DNA of 64,000 bases, from contig NZ_JYMT01000043.1 in the NCBI RefSeq assembly GCF_000938305.1, forward strand, positions 330,749-394,748, read 5' to 3'. The stretch is from Bradyrhizobium sp. LTSP885 (lineage in GTDB: Bacteria; Pseudomonadota; Alphaproteobacteria; Rhizobiales; Xanthobacteraceae). This document shows positions 16,254 through 25,700 of the stretch, piece after piece (the stretch's first letter is position 1; every line of letters begins with the position of its first letter). A model generated the notes under the pieces. That model ran no database searches. It saw only the letters and a program-made list of their open reading frames with translations, and had not been told where the DNA came from. A program made the translations under genes and the position numbers.

Positions 16254-17246
16254 ATGCAGAAACGCAAACTCGGCAACAGCAATCTGGAGGTCGCGGCGAT
16301 CGGTCTCGGCTGCATGGGCCTGAGCTTCGGCTACGGGCCGGCGGTCGAGAAGGCACAGGGGATCGCGCTGATCCGCGCCGCCGTCGAGCGCGGCGTTACG
16401 TTCTTCGACACCGCCGAGGTCTACGGCCCCTTCACCAACGAGGAACTGGTCGGCGAGGCGCTGGCGCCCTACCGCGACAATGTCGTGATCGCCACCAAGT
16501 TCGGCTTCGATATCGATCTGGCGAGCGGCCAGCAGCGCGGGCTGAACAGCCGGCCCGAGCACATCAAGGCGGTGGCGGATGCCTCGCTGAAGCGGCTCAA
16601 GACCGATGTCATCGACCTGTTCTACCAGCATCGCGTCGATCCCGCCGTGCCGATCGAGGACGTCGCCGGCGCGGTGAAGGAGCTGATTGCCGCCGGCAAG
16701 GTCCGGCATTTCGGCCTCTCGGAGGCCGGCGCACAGACCATCCGCCGCGCCCATGCGGTGCAGCCGGTCACGGCGTTGCAGAGCGAATATTCGCTGTGGT
16801 GGCGCGAGCCGGAGCAGGAGATCCTGCCGACGCTCGAACAGCTCGGCATCGGCTTCGTGCCGTTCAGCCCGCTCGGCAAGGGTTTTCTCACCGGCGCGAT
16901 CAACGACACCACGACGTTCGACGCGAGCGATTTCCGCAACATCGTGCCGCGGTTTTCGCCAGAGGCACGCCGGGCGAACCAGGCCCTGGTCGATCTGCTC
17001 GGCAAAATCGCCACTGGCAAGAACGTCACATCGGCGCAGATCGCGTTGGCCTGGCTGCTGGCGCAGGAGCCATGGATCGTGCCGATCCCCGGCACCACCA
17101 AGCTGCATCGCCTGGACGAAAACGTCGGCGCCGCGCAGGTCGAGCTGACATCAGGTGATCTCGCCGAGATCGCCAAGGCAGTCGCCGCGGTCGAGGTGCA
17201 GGGCGCACGCTATCCGGAGCATTTGCAGCAGCTGGTCGGACGCTGA
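16254..17246 (+). CDS. Aldo/keto reductase
   Basis: 330 aa. The catalytic tetrad is visible: D52 and Y57 (DTAEVYGP), K82 (IATKFGF), H126 (FYQHRVD). The cofactor segment PIPGTTKLHRLDEN near the C-terminus marks the YajO/YhdN-like group that reduces aldehydes with NADPH. GGAGAGACATC precedes the ATG at 16254; longer readings lack an SD. It is divergent from a LysR regulator. Confidence 0.92.
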   Translation: MQKRKLGNSNLEVAAIGLGCMGLSFGYGPAVEKAQGIALIRAAVERGVTFFDTAEVYGPFTNEELVGEALAPYRDNVVIATKFGFDIDLASGQQRGLNSRPEHIKAVADASLKRLKTDVIDLFYQHRVDPAVPIEDVAGAVKELIAAGKVRHFGLSEAGAQTIRRAHAVQPVTALQSEYSLWWREPEQEILPTLEQLGIGFVPFSPLGKGFLTGAINDTTTFDASDFRNIVPRFSPEARRANQALVDLLGKIATGKNVTSAQIALAWLLAQEPWIVPIPGTTKLHRLDENVGAAQVELTSGDLAEIAKAVAAVEVQGARYPEHLQQLVGR

Positions 17247-17269
17247 GTCTCTCTCGTCATTCCGCTCGC

Positions 17270-17372
17270 CGTCATTCCGGGGCTCGCGGAGCGAGAACCC
17301 GGAATCCATTTAGCTGCAAGTTTGGTGGTGAAATGGATTCCGGGTTCATGCTGCGCATGCCCCGGAATGACG
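17270..17372. repeat. Palindromic intergenic repeat, class 3 (CGTCATTCCGGGG...)
   Basis: Inverted ends CGTCATTCCGGGG / CCCCGGAATGACG and inner arms ACCCGGAATCCATTT / AAATGGATTCCGGGT. One copy in this window. Confidence 0.8.
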
Positions 17373-17474
17373 CGGGATAGAAATCGCCCTACATCTGAGT
17401 TGCCCGACGACGCAAGCCCTCGCGATAAAAATATTTCGCTTTATCGGAAGTGCAACTCAGGTGTATAAATCTCT

Positions 17475-17912
17475 CCGTCTCACCCGATTGAGGGGCGCTC
17501 GCGATCGTCACGGACGTTGCGGTGAGATGCGGTGGACGCCGAATGCGCAACTGACGAGTGCGCATGAGGCGGACGGTGAAATCGTGTGGTTCTGACGCCC
17601 CAGTGGCCGGTGTCTCCTCGCAAGACGCGCAAGCGTCTTTGCGAAGACGGTGACAAGCAAGCCAAGTCTCGCCGGGGAGAGCACGTATAAGCCGTAACCC
17701 ATCGCGCAGGGAAAGCCGGAGTGCCTCCGCTGAACCTGTATGCTCGTGTGCACTTTCTTTCTCTCACTTTGCACACGAGACCGCGGGTGCAGCGTGCACC
17801 CGGCTTTCCCTGCGCCCTCTACCAAGTGAGAGGGCAAACGAAATGCAAAGCTCGGGCGATTCACGCCGCGAGAATGCGAATGTATGACTCACAAGCCGCG
17901 CCACAAACTCAC
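17475..17912. other. Long non-coding block with multiple RNA-like hairpins
   Basis: About 440 bp with no credible gene. Perfect or near-perfect stems: CGTCTT-TGCG-AAGACG (17634-17649), CGGAG-TGC-CTCCG (17717-17729), a 10-bp stem 17743-17752 with 17770-17779, an 8-bp stem 17784-17791 with 17795-17802, and a 15-bp long-range pairing 17705-17719 with 17800-17814 that encloses the previous three. The nested layout is what a folded RNA or mobile non-coding repeat would show. From memory, similar blocks recur in Bradyrhizobium genomes; I cannot check this here. Boundaries are approximate. Confidence 0.6.
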
Positions 17913-17913
17913 T

Positions 17914-18035
17914 GTCGTCCCGGGCTTGACCCGGGACCCATAGCCACAAATGCCAATTGCTGCGCGACGCTGTGGCCCCGGCTCGTCTCACAACACAACC
18001 CTGTGGTTATGGGTCCCTGCTTTCGCAGGGACGAC
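17914..18035. repeat. Palindromic intergenic repeat, class 6 (GTCGTCCCGG...GGGACGAC)
   Basis: The ends GTCGTCCC / GGGACGAC are inverted, with GGGACCCATA / TATGGGTCCC inside. Related copy at 37774-37913. Confidence 0.75.
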
Positions 18036-18059
18036 CGAGTGGAGAGTTGGCGCCCACCC

Positions 18060-18509
18060 TCACGCCGTCCAATTCATCCTCAGCACCGGCCGTCCCGAGG
18101 TCGGATTGACGTCCTCGCCGGCATGTACAAACCCGTTGCGTTCGTAGAAGCGGATGGCGCGGGTGTTGTCCTTGTTGACGAGCAGCGTGACGCCGGTGGG
18201 CGACAGGCGCTTCGCCTCGCTGACCAGCGCGCTTGCCAGCGGCGAGCCCCACTGCGCCGGATCGACCACGAGCTGGTCGAGATAACCCGCGCCGTCGATG
18301 GTCACGAAGCCGGTCAGCACGCCGGCTTGCTCGGCGACGACGATCGTAGCATTCACGACCAGCTCATTCCGCCAGCGTTCGCGCCACCATGCCACGCGCG
18401 CAGTGAAGTCGATCGACGGATAGGCCTGCTGCCAGGTCTTCAGCCACAGCTCGATCGCCGCGTCCTCGTCGGCTGCGCGATACGGGCGGAGTTGGAAGCC
18501 GCTTGCCAC
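18060..18509 (-). CDS. GNAT-family N-acetyltransferase
   Basis: 149 aa. GNAT motif A is represented by YLDQLVVDPAQWGSPLASAL, a variant of Q/R-x2-G-x-G/A. The C-terminal NTRAIRFYERNGFVHAG is the conserved strand-helix that ends the fold. The GTG start follows the upstream stop codon with no spacing (TAG-GTG), so it is cotranslated with the MotB-like gene. The acceptor substrate is unknown. Confidence 0.85.
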   Translation of the reverse strand: MASGFQLRPYRAADEDAAIELWLKTWQQAYPSIDFTARVAWWRERWRNELVVNATIVVAEQAGVLTGFVTIDGAGYLDQLVVDPAQWGSPLASALVSEAKRLSPTGVTLLVNKDNTRAIRFYERNGFVHAGEDVNPTSGRPVLRMNWTA

Positions 18510-19538
18510 CTACCGTTCCGTCAGCTTCAGCTCGATGCGGCGGTTGCGCTTGTAGGCGTCTTCGGTCTGCGCGGTGTCGAGCGGCTGGAATTCTGCAAAG
18601 CCGGCGGCGACCAGGCGTTGCGCGGGCACGCCGAGCGAGACCAGATATTGCACCACCGAGATCGCGCGCGCCGACGACAACTCCCAGTTCGACTTGAACA
18701 GCGGGCTGTTGATCGGCCGTACGTCGGTGTGGCCGTCGACCCGCAGCACCCAGGCGATCTCGCTCGGGATCTGCTTGTCGAGATCGGTCAGCGCGCCCGC
18801 CACCGTGTCGAGTTCGGTCTTGCCTTCGGGCAACAGCGTCGCCTGTCCGGTGTCGAAGAACACCTCCGACTGGAACACGAAGCGATCGCCAACGACGCGA
18901 ATGTCGGGGCGGTTGCCGAGGATGGCGCGCAGGCGGCCGAAGAATTCGGAGCGGTATCTCGACAGCTCCTGCACCCGCTGCGCCAGCGCGACGTTCAGGC
19001 GCGAGCCGAGATCGGCGATCCGCCCTTGCGATTCCTTGTCGCGCTTCTCGGAGGCGTCGAGCGCCTCCTCGAGCGCTGCGAGCTGGCGGCGCAGCGCGCT
19101 GATCTGCTGGTTCAGCACCTCGATCTGCGCCAGCGCGCGCGAGGTGACGCCCTTCTCGGAATCCAGCGCCTTGTTGAGCTCGTTGGCGCGGCCCTGCGCG
19201 TCATTGCCGGAACTCGCCAGTCCCTCGTAAAGCCCCTTGACGCGGTCGCGTTCGCTCTCCGCCGAGGCAAGCCCGGCGCGCAGCTGCGACACCTGGTCGT
19301 CGAGCGTCAGCTTGCTGAGCTTCTCCAGCGACAGCAGATCGTTGAGCTGGGCGAGCTTGGCGTTGAGCTGCTCCAGCGCCTTGTCCTTGCCAGTGACCTC
19401 CTGCGACAGGAAGAACTGCACCACCAGGAACACCGACAGCAGGAACACGATCGACAGCACCAGCGTCGACAGCGCGTCAACGAAGCCGGGCCAGTAGTTG
19501 AAAGCGGATTCACTGCGGCGGCTACGGGCGAGGGCCAT
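18510..19538 (-). CDS. MotB/OmpA-type peptidoglycan-binding membrane protein
   Basis: 342 aa. One N-terminal membrane helix (about 20-44) begins WPGFVDALSTLVLS, matching the MotB pattern with a membrane Asp (D21) suited to ion binding. A coiled coil of about 130 residues (50-190) follows. The C-terminal OmpA domain has VFFDTGQATLLPEG, RVDGHTDVRPI, LSSARAISVVQYL and NRRIELKL. With the MotA/TolQ-like gene 411 bp upstream it should form an ion-driven complex anchored to peptidoglycan. No flagellar genes are nearby. Confidence 0.85.
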   Translation of the reverse strand: MALARSRRSESAFNYWPGFVDALSTLVLSIVFLLSVFLVVQFFLSQEVTGKDKALEQLNAKLAQLNDLLSLEKLSKLTLDDQVSQLRAGLASAESERDRVKGLYEGLASSGNDAQGRANELNKALDSEKGVTSRALAQIEVLNQQISALRRQLAALEEALDASEKRDKESQGRIADLGSRLNVALAQRVQELSRYRSEFFGRLRAILGNRPDIRVVGDRFVFQSEVFFDTGQATLLPEGKTELDTVAGALTDLDKQIPSEIAWVLRVDGHTDVRPINSPLFKSNWELSSARAISVVQYLVSLGVPAQRLVAAGFAEFQPLDTAQTEDAYKRNRRIELKLTER

Positions 19539-19562
19539 TCAGGTTCTCATTGTTGGACGCGT

Positions 19563-19934
19563 TCAGTCCTGCGGCGTGTGACAGACAGCCTCGATATTGT
19601 GGCCGTCGGGGTCGAGGATGAAGGCGCCGTAGTAGTGGGCATGATAATGCGGGCGTATTCCGGGCGGCCCATTGTCCCTGCCGCCGGCCTTGATCGCATC
19701 TTCGTAGAACCGGTCGACGGTGGCGCGATCACCGGCAGTGAAGGCTATGTGAGCCCCGGTCTGCGGCGCACCGCGCATGCTGATCCAGAAGAAAGCCTTC
19801 GGGCGGATACCGTAGCCTGCGGCCTGCGTTCCTTCCGCATACAGGCGGCTGATGGCGAGCGCCCGCAGGGCCTGATCGTAGAACGCCTTCGAGCGCTCGA
19901 TATCAGTGATGCCGATGGTGACGTGATCCAGCAC
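19563..19934 (-). CDS. VOC-family (glyoxalase/dioxygenase-like) protein
   Basis: 123 aa. The N-terminal LDHVTIGITDIERSKAFYDQAL and C-terminal AFILDPDGHNIEAVCH show the paired beta-alpha-beta modules and metal-ligand positions (His4, Glu near the end) of the vicinal-oxygen-chelate fold. It sits between the MotA-like and MotB-like genes on the same strand (15 bp after the former, 24 bp before the latter), so it is in their operon. Its reaction is unknown. Confidence 0.82.
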   Translation of the reverse strand: MLDHVTIGITDIERSKAFYDQALRALAISRLYAEGTQAAGYGIRPKAFFWISMRGAPQTGAHIAFTAGDRATVDRFYEDAIKAGGRDNGPPGIRPHYHAHYYGAFILDPDGHNIEAVCHTPQD

Positions 19935-19949
19935 GCTGATCTCCGTGGC

Positions 19950-20945
19950 TCAGCTCTTCTCGGGCTGACGGGCGAGGCGCTCGAGCAGACGCTTGATCTC
20001 GCGGTTCTGCTCGCCCTGGCCGTCGGCCCATTCGCGGATCATCTGCTGCTCGGTGCGCATATGCGCCACCAGCCCCTGGATCGCCTCGGCGAGATTGGCC
20101 ATCGCGGCGGTGGTGCTGCGGTTGCTGCCGCCGTCCTCGACAGCAGTGCGCAACCGCTCGATCGCGCCCTGCAGGTCGCCGCCGCCGCTGCCGCTTTCCA
20201 TGCCATCGCCGGAAATGCCGCGCACGGTGGTGGCGAGCCAGTCTTCGAGGTCGGTGTAGAAGCGGTTCTGGGCCTGGCTCGACTGCAGGTCGAGGAAGCC
20301 GAGGATCAGCGAGCCGGCGAGGCCGAACAGCGAGGACGAGAACGAGATGCCCATGCCGCCGAGCGGGGCGGCGAGGCCTTCCTTAAGCGTGTCGAACAGC
20401 GCGCCGGCGTCACCGCCGACCTTGAGCCCGTCGATCACCTTGCCAACCGAGCCGACCGTCTCGATCAAGCCCCAGAAGGTGCCGAGCAGGCCGAGGAAGA
20501 CCAGGAGGCCGGTCATGTAGCGCGAAATGTCGCGGGCCTCGTCGAGGCGGGTCGCGATCGAATCGAGCAGATGCCGCATGGTCTGCTGCGAGATGGTCAT
20601 CCGGCCGGTGCGCTCGCCGCCGAGAATGGCGGCCATGGGAGCCAGGAGGGTCGGGCGTCGGTCGATCGCAAGCCCGGGATCGGCGATGCGGAAATTGTTG
20701 ACCCAGGCGACCTCCGGATAGAGCCGGATCACCTGCCGGAACGTCAGGATGATCCCGACCAGCAGCACCAGCCCGATCAGGGCGTTCAGCCCGGGATTGG
20801 CGAAGAAGGCGGTGACGATCTGCTTGTAGAGCACGACGCCGACCAGGCCGCACAGCACCAGGAACACCAGCATCCGCACCAGGAAAATCCGGGGCGAGGA
20901 CAGTTTGCTCAGTTCGATCTCCATGTCGGAGCGGGAAGGGGGCAT
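19950..20945 (-). CDS. MotA/TolQ/ExbB-like proton-channel protein
   Basis: 331 aa from the ATG at 20945 (in-frame ATGs at 20975 and 20993 are possible). Four hydrophobic stretches: about 26-46, 54-74, then a pair around ISRYMTGLLVFLGLLGTFWGLIETVG and PLGGMGISFSSSLFGLAGSLILGFL, the signature helix pair of MotA/TolQ/ExbB stators. The C-terminus is charged and coiled. It is the first gene of an operon with VOC, MotB-like and GNAT genes. It resembles a stator unit, but its partner carries an OmpA domain, so a motor or envelope-coupling role is likely. Confidence 0.85.
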   Translation of the reverse strand: MPPSRSDMEIELSKLSSPRIFLVRMLVFLVLCGLVGVVLYKQIVTAFFANPGLNALIGLVLLVGIILTFRQVIRLYPEVAWVNNFRIADPGLAIDRRPTLLAPMAAILGGERTGRMTISQQTMRHLLDSIATRLDEARDISRYMTGLLVFLGLLGTFWGLIETVGSVGKVIDGLKVGGDAGALFDTLKEGLAAPLGGMGISFSSSLFGLAGSLILGFLDLQSSQAQNRFYTDLEDWLATTVRGISGDGMESGSGGGDLQGAIERLRTAVEDGGSNRSTTAAMANLAEAIQGLVAHMRTEQQMIREWADGQGEQNREIKRLLERLARQPEKS

Positions 20946-21499
20946 TGCCGGGTCATCCGTTCGCGAAGGCCGCATCAGCCAGCAATATGGCACAGCGGCG
21001 GTAGGAGGAAAGGCAGGAAAGCCAAATCAACAGCACGAAGAAGGACCCTCGGGTTGAAGCCGGAGTGGCCCGCACCCGCTTTGCGCGGGTATCCCGGCTT
21101 GTCCGGCGTACCCTTACCCGTCGCGCGGGTGGTGATCCCGCCGCGGACCGCAACGAGAAGATCAAGCCGAACGCATCGGAGGAGGAGCAGGGCGTGGCCG
21201 GCGATTCGCTCCATCGCCTCACAATGTTGCGGCATACCGCGCCGATATGCACGCAAATGCCGCGTTCCCGTTCACGCATTCCTCAATGGATCCCTACAGC
21301 CTGCGATGGAACCCGCTCACAATCCGGTGAGTCGACGAAAGAGCCCGCGAAATCAGCGCGATAGGGTTGTGTGACAATGAGCCGCCCGGCAAACGCATTG
21401 CGTTGCAGCAAGCAAAATCTATTTTCATCCCAGCAACGCAGCGGTGTCGTCGTGACGCCGCCGTTTGTTTGTTCACACCAATCTGGGGCGATCATTTTC
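20946..21499. other. Intergenic region between divergent operons
   Basis: About 550 bp. I find no convincing gene. It contains GC-rich inverted segments (for example CACCCGC-TTT-GCGGGTA-like at about 21073-21091) and must include the promoters of the MotA-like operon and the efflux operon, but no clear -35/-10 pair or operator stands out. Confidence 0.4.
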
Positions 21500-22705
21500 A
21501 TGTCTGGACTTCGCGCGCAATCGGCATGCATTGCATTGATGCTGGCCGTGACGGCGCCACTGCTTGGCGGCTGTGATGAAGCGAACACCGCGACTGCCGC
21601 CGCACAAGCATCCGAGCCGGACGTCAGTGTCGTCACCGTGAAGCCGCAGGCGCGCGCGATGGTGCGGGAGCTGCCGGGCCGCATCTCGCCGACGCGGGTG
21701 TCCGAGGTGCGCCCGCGCGTCTCCGGCATCATCGTCACGCGCATGTTCCATCAGGGCAGCGAGGTGAAGGCCGGCGATCCGCTCTACCAGATCGATCCGC
21801 GCCCGTTTGAAGTCGAAGTGCAGTCGACCGAGGCCGCGTTGTCGCGCGCCGAGGCCGTGCGCGAGCAGGCCTCGTCGCAGGGCCGCCGGATTGCGACGTT
21901 GACCAGCCAGCGCGCCGCGCCGGAAGCCGAGAACGAGAAGGCGATCGCGAACCTGAAGCAGGCCGAGGCCGACGTCCAGGGCCGCGAGGCGGAAGTCGCG
22001 CGCGCAAAACTCAATCTCGATTACGCCACCATCCGTGCGCCGATCGACGGCATCGTCGGCGCGGCGCTGGCGAGTGAAGGCGCGCTCGTCGTGCAGAACG
22101 ACACCGCGAGCCTCGCGACGATCCAGCAGCTCGATCCGATCTATGCCGACTTCCAGCAATCGGTCACCGAGATGAATCAGCTCCGCCGCGCCTTCGAGAG
22201 CGGCGATCTCGACCGTATCTCGCCCGATGCGATGAAGGTCCGTCTCGTGCTCGATGGCGGCTCGATCTATTCGCAGCCGGGCAAGCTGCTGTTCTCCGAA
22301 GCCAAGGTCGACGCCCATACCGGGCAGGTGACGCTGCGCGGCGAGTTTCCCAATCCGAAGCGCGAATTGCTGCCGGGCATGTATGTCCGCGTGCAGATCG
22401 AGCAGGGCATCGACACCGATGCCATCGCCGTGCCGCAGCAGGCGATCCAGCGCAATGGCGGCGGCGGCAGCGAGGTGTTCATCGTCAAGGACGACAATCT
22501 CGTCGCGGTGCAGCCGGTGCGCACCGGCTCGCTGCAGGGCGGCCACTGGTTCGTCTCTGACGGCCTGAAGGCCGGCGACCGCGTCGTGGTCGAAGGTTTC
22601 CAGAAATTCGCCGCCGGTGACAAGGTGCGGCCGCAGGCTTGGAATCAGGCCGACGTATCGGCCGGGGCCGCGGACGCGCATCAAACCGCCCATATCGAGC
22701 GGTGA
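21500..22705 (+). CDS. RND efflux periplasmic adaptor (membrane-fusion) lipoprotein
   Basis: 401 aa. The lipoprotein signal ends LLGGC (Cys about residue 23). The adaptor order is complete: lipoyl half-motif (VRPRVSGIIVTRMFHQGSEV), coiled-coil hairpin (about 95-165), second lipoyl half (LNLDYATIRAPIDGIVGAA), beta-barrel and membrane-proximal domain (DAIAVPQQAIQRNG). This is the AcrA/MexA (HAE1) group. The ATG at 21500 is chosen for its signal peptide. It ends 6 bp before the RND pump gene. No TolC-type outer-membrane gene is present in the window. Confidence 0.92.
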   Translation: MSGLRAQSACIALMLAVTAPLLGGCDEANTATAAAQASEPDVSVVTVKPQARAMVRELPGRISPTRVSEVRPRVSGIIVTRMFHQGSEVKAGDPLYQIDPRPFEVEVQSTEAALSRAEAVREQASSQGRRIATLTSQRAAPEAENEKAIANLKQAEADVQGREAEVARAKLNLDYATIRAPIDGIVGAALASEGALVVQNDTASLATIQQLDPIYADFQQSVTEMNQLRRAFESGDLDRISPDAMKVRLVLDGGSIYSQPGKLLFSEAKVDAHTGQVTLRGEFPNPKRELLPGMYVRVQIEQGIDTDAIAVPQQAIQRNGGGGSEVFIVKDDNLVAVQPVRTGSLQGGHWFVSDGLKAGDRVVVEGFQKFAAGDKVRPQAWNQADVSAGAADAHQTAHIER

Positions 22706-22711
22706 TCTGAC

Positions 22712-25700
22712 ATGCCCGGTTTCTTCATCGACAGGCCGATCTTCGCCTGGGTCGTCGCGCTGTTCATCTGTCTGATCGGCGCGATCTCGCTTCCGCTGCT
22801 CGCGATCGCGCAATATCCGATCATCGCGCCGCCCTCGATCTCGATCTCGACCAGCTATCCCGGCGCGTCGCCGGAGAACCTCTACAACAGCGTGACGCGG
22901 CTGATCGAGGAGGAGCTGAACGGCGCCGCCAACATCCTGAACTTCGAATCGACCAGCGACTCGCTCGGCCAGGTCGAGATCATCGCCAACTTCAAGCCGG
23001 GCACCGACACCGGGTCGGCTTCGGTGGAAGTGCAGAACCGCCTCAAGCGCGTCGAGGCGCGGCTGCCGCGCGCCGTGATCCAGCAGGGCATCCTGGTCGA
23101 GGAAGCGTCCTCCGCCGTGCTGCAGATCATCACGCTGAATTCGACCGACGGCAGCCTCGACGAGGTTGGGCTGGGCGACTTCATGATCCGCAACGTGCTG
23201 GGCGAGGTCCGCCGCATTCCCGGCGTCGGCCGCGCCACGCTCTATTCGACCGAACGAAGCCTGCGGATCTGGATCGATCCGGCCAAACTGGTTGGCTATG
23301 GCCTCTCGGCCGATGACGTCAACAAGGCGATCACGGCGCAGAACGCCCAGGTTGCCTCCGGCAGCATCGGCGCCCAGCCGAGCACCGACACCCAGAAGAT
23401 CTCGGCACAGGTGCTGCTGAAGGGCCAGCTCTCCTCGCCCGACGAGTTCGGCGCGATCATCCTGCGCGCCAACGCCGATGGTTCGACCGTGCGGTTGCGC
23501 GACGTCGCGCGGATCGAGGTCGGCGGCCTCAGCTACCAGTTCAATACGCGGCTTGACGGCAAGCCGACCGCGGGCCTCTCGGTGCTGCTGTCGCCAAAGG
23601 GCAACGCGCTCGCGACTGCAAGCGCGGTCGAGGCCAAGATGAAGGAGCTGTCGCGCTTCTTCCCGGCCAATATCAGCTACGAGATTCCCTACAACATCAC
23701 GCCCGTGGTCGAAGCCTCGATCAAGAAGGTGCTGATGACGCTGGTCGAGGCGGTGGTGCTGGTCTTCATCGTGATGTTCCTGTTCCTGCAGAACATCCGC
23801 TACACCATCATTCCGACCATCGTGGTTCCGGTGGCGCTGCTCGGGACCTGCGCCATGCTGATGATCGCGGGCTTCTCGATCAACATGCTGACCATGTTCG
23901 GCATGGTGCTGGCGGTCGGCATCCTGGTCGACGACGCCATCGTCGTGGTCGAGAACGTCGAGCGCATCATGGCCGAAGAGGGCCTGTCGCCGAAGGAGGC
24001 GACCAAGAAGGCAATGTCGCAGATCACGAGCGCCATCATCGGCATTACGCTGGTGCTGATGGCCGTGTTCGTGCCGATGGCGTTCTTCCCCGGCTCGGTC
24101 GGCATCATCTACCGCCAGTTCTCGGTCACCATGGTGGCGGCGATCGCCTTCTCGGCGCTGCTCGCGCTGTCGCTGACGCCGGCGCTGTGCGCGACGCTGC
24201 TCAAGCCGGTCGAGAAGGGCCACGGCCACGCGCGCAAAGGCGTGTTTGGCTGGTTCAACCGCGTGCTCGACACCAGCCGCACTGGCTATACGCGGACGGT
24301 GCAGGGCTCGCTGAAGCGCACCGGACGGCTGATGCTGATCTATGCCGTGTTGCTGATCGGCGTCGGCTGGGGTTTTGTGCGGCTGCCCGGCGGCTTCCTG
24401 CCCGTCGACGACCAGGGCTTCATCACCACCGACGTGCAGACGCCGTCGGAGTCGTCCTACGCGCGCACGGAAGCGGCGGTCGAGAAGGTCGAGAAATATC
24501 TCAGGGAACGCGACGGCATCGATAACGTGACGTTCCTCACCGGCTTCAGCTTCCTCGGCCAGGGCATGAACACCGCGCAGGCCTTCATCACGCTGAAGGA
24601 CTGGTCGGAGCGCGGCCCGCAGGATTCCGCAGCCGCCATCGTCACCGACATCAACCGCGAGCTGTCGTCGATCCGCGACGCCAAAATCTCGGCGTTGCAA
24701 CCGCCGCCGATCGACAATCTCGGCAATTCGTCGGGCTTCTCGTTCCGCCTGCAGGACCGCGGCCAGAAGGGCTATCCAGCGCTGATAGCCGCGTCCGACC
24801 GCCTGATTGCGGAAGCCAATGCGAGCCCCAAACTGCAGAAGGTCTATGTCGAGGGCCTGCCGCCGGCGCCCCAGGTCAATCTGATGATCGACCGCGAGAA
24901 GGCCGGCGCGTTCGGCGTCACCTTCGAGGACATCAACAACACGATCTCGACCAATCTCGGTTCGAACTACATCAACGACTTCCCGAACCGCGGCCGCATG
25001 CAGCGCGTCATCGTGCAGGCCGACAAAACCAGTCGGATGAACGCGGACGACATCCTCAACTACAATGTGAAGAACAGCCGCGGCCAATTGGTGCCGTTCT
25101 CGGCCTTTGCCACCATCGAATGGTCGAAGGGGCCGACGCAAATCGCGGGCTTCAACTATTATCCGGCGGTGCGCATCTCCGGCGAGGCCAAGCCCGGCTT
25201 CACCTCGGGCGATGCGATCGCGGAGATGGAGCGGCTTGCCGACAAGCTGCCGCGCGGCTTCGGTTATGAATGGACCGGGCAATCTTTGCAGGAAAAACTG
25301 TCGGGCTCGCAGGCGCCGTTCCTGCTGGCGCTGTCGGTGCTGGTGGTGTTCCTGCTGCTCGCCGCGCTCTACGAGAGCTGGACCATTCCGCTCGCGGTGC
25401 TGCTCACGATCCCGCTCGGCATTCTCGGCGCGGTGGTGGCGGCGACGACGCGCGGCCTGTCCAACGACGTCTATTTCACCGTCGGCCTGATCACCATCAT
25501 CGGTCTGGCCGCCAAGGACGCCATCCTGATCATCGAATTCGCCAAGGATCTGCGCGCGCAGGGCAAGCCGCTGGTCGAGGCGACGGTGGAGGCGTGCAGT
25601 CTCCGATTCCGCCCGATCCTGATGACGGGTCTGGCCTTCGTCTGCGGCGTGCTGCCGATGGCGATCGCGACCGGCGCCGGCGGCGCCAGCCAGCAGGCGC

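Noticed and set aside
17508..17864. 118-codon minus-strand frame in the structured block
   Set aside because: Overlaps all the palindromic stems and has no ribosome site; sequence reads as translated repeat.
17475..17912. Group II intron
   Set aside because: No GTGYG start, no domain V/VI motif I can place, and no reverse transcriptase gene.
18510..20945. Zorya-type anti-phage system
   Set aside because: ZorA/ZorB-like pair present, but no ZorC, ZorD or ZorE gene; the neighbours are VOC and GNAT.
17721..21374. 1217-codon open frame on the plus strand
   Set aside because: Antisense to the GNAT, MotB-like, VOC and MotA-like genes; rich in Arg, Gln, His and Ala with no domain. High third-position GC keeps the opposite frame open.
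21473..25282. 1269-codon open frame on the minus strand
   Set aside because: Antisense to the RND adaptor and pump genes, whose protein motifs are unmistakable; Arg/Gly/His/Asp-rich composition is typical of a shadow.
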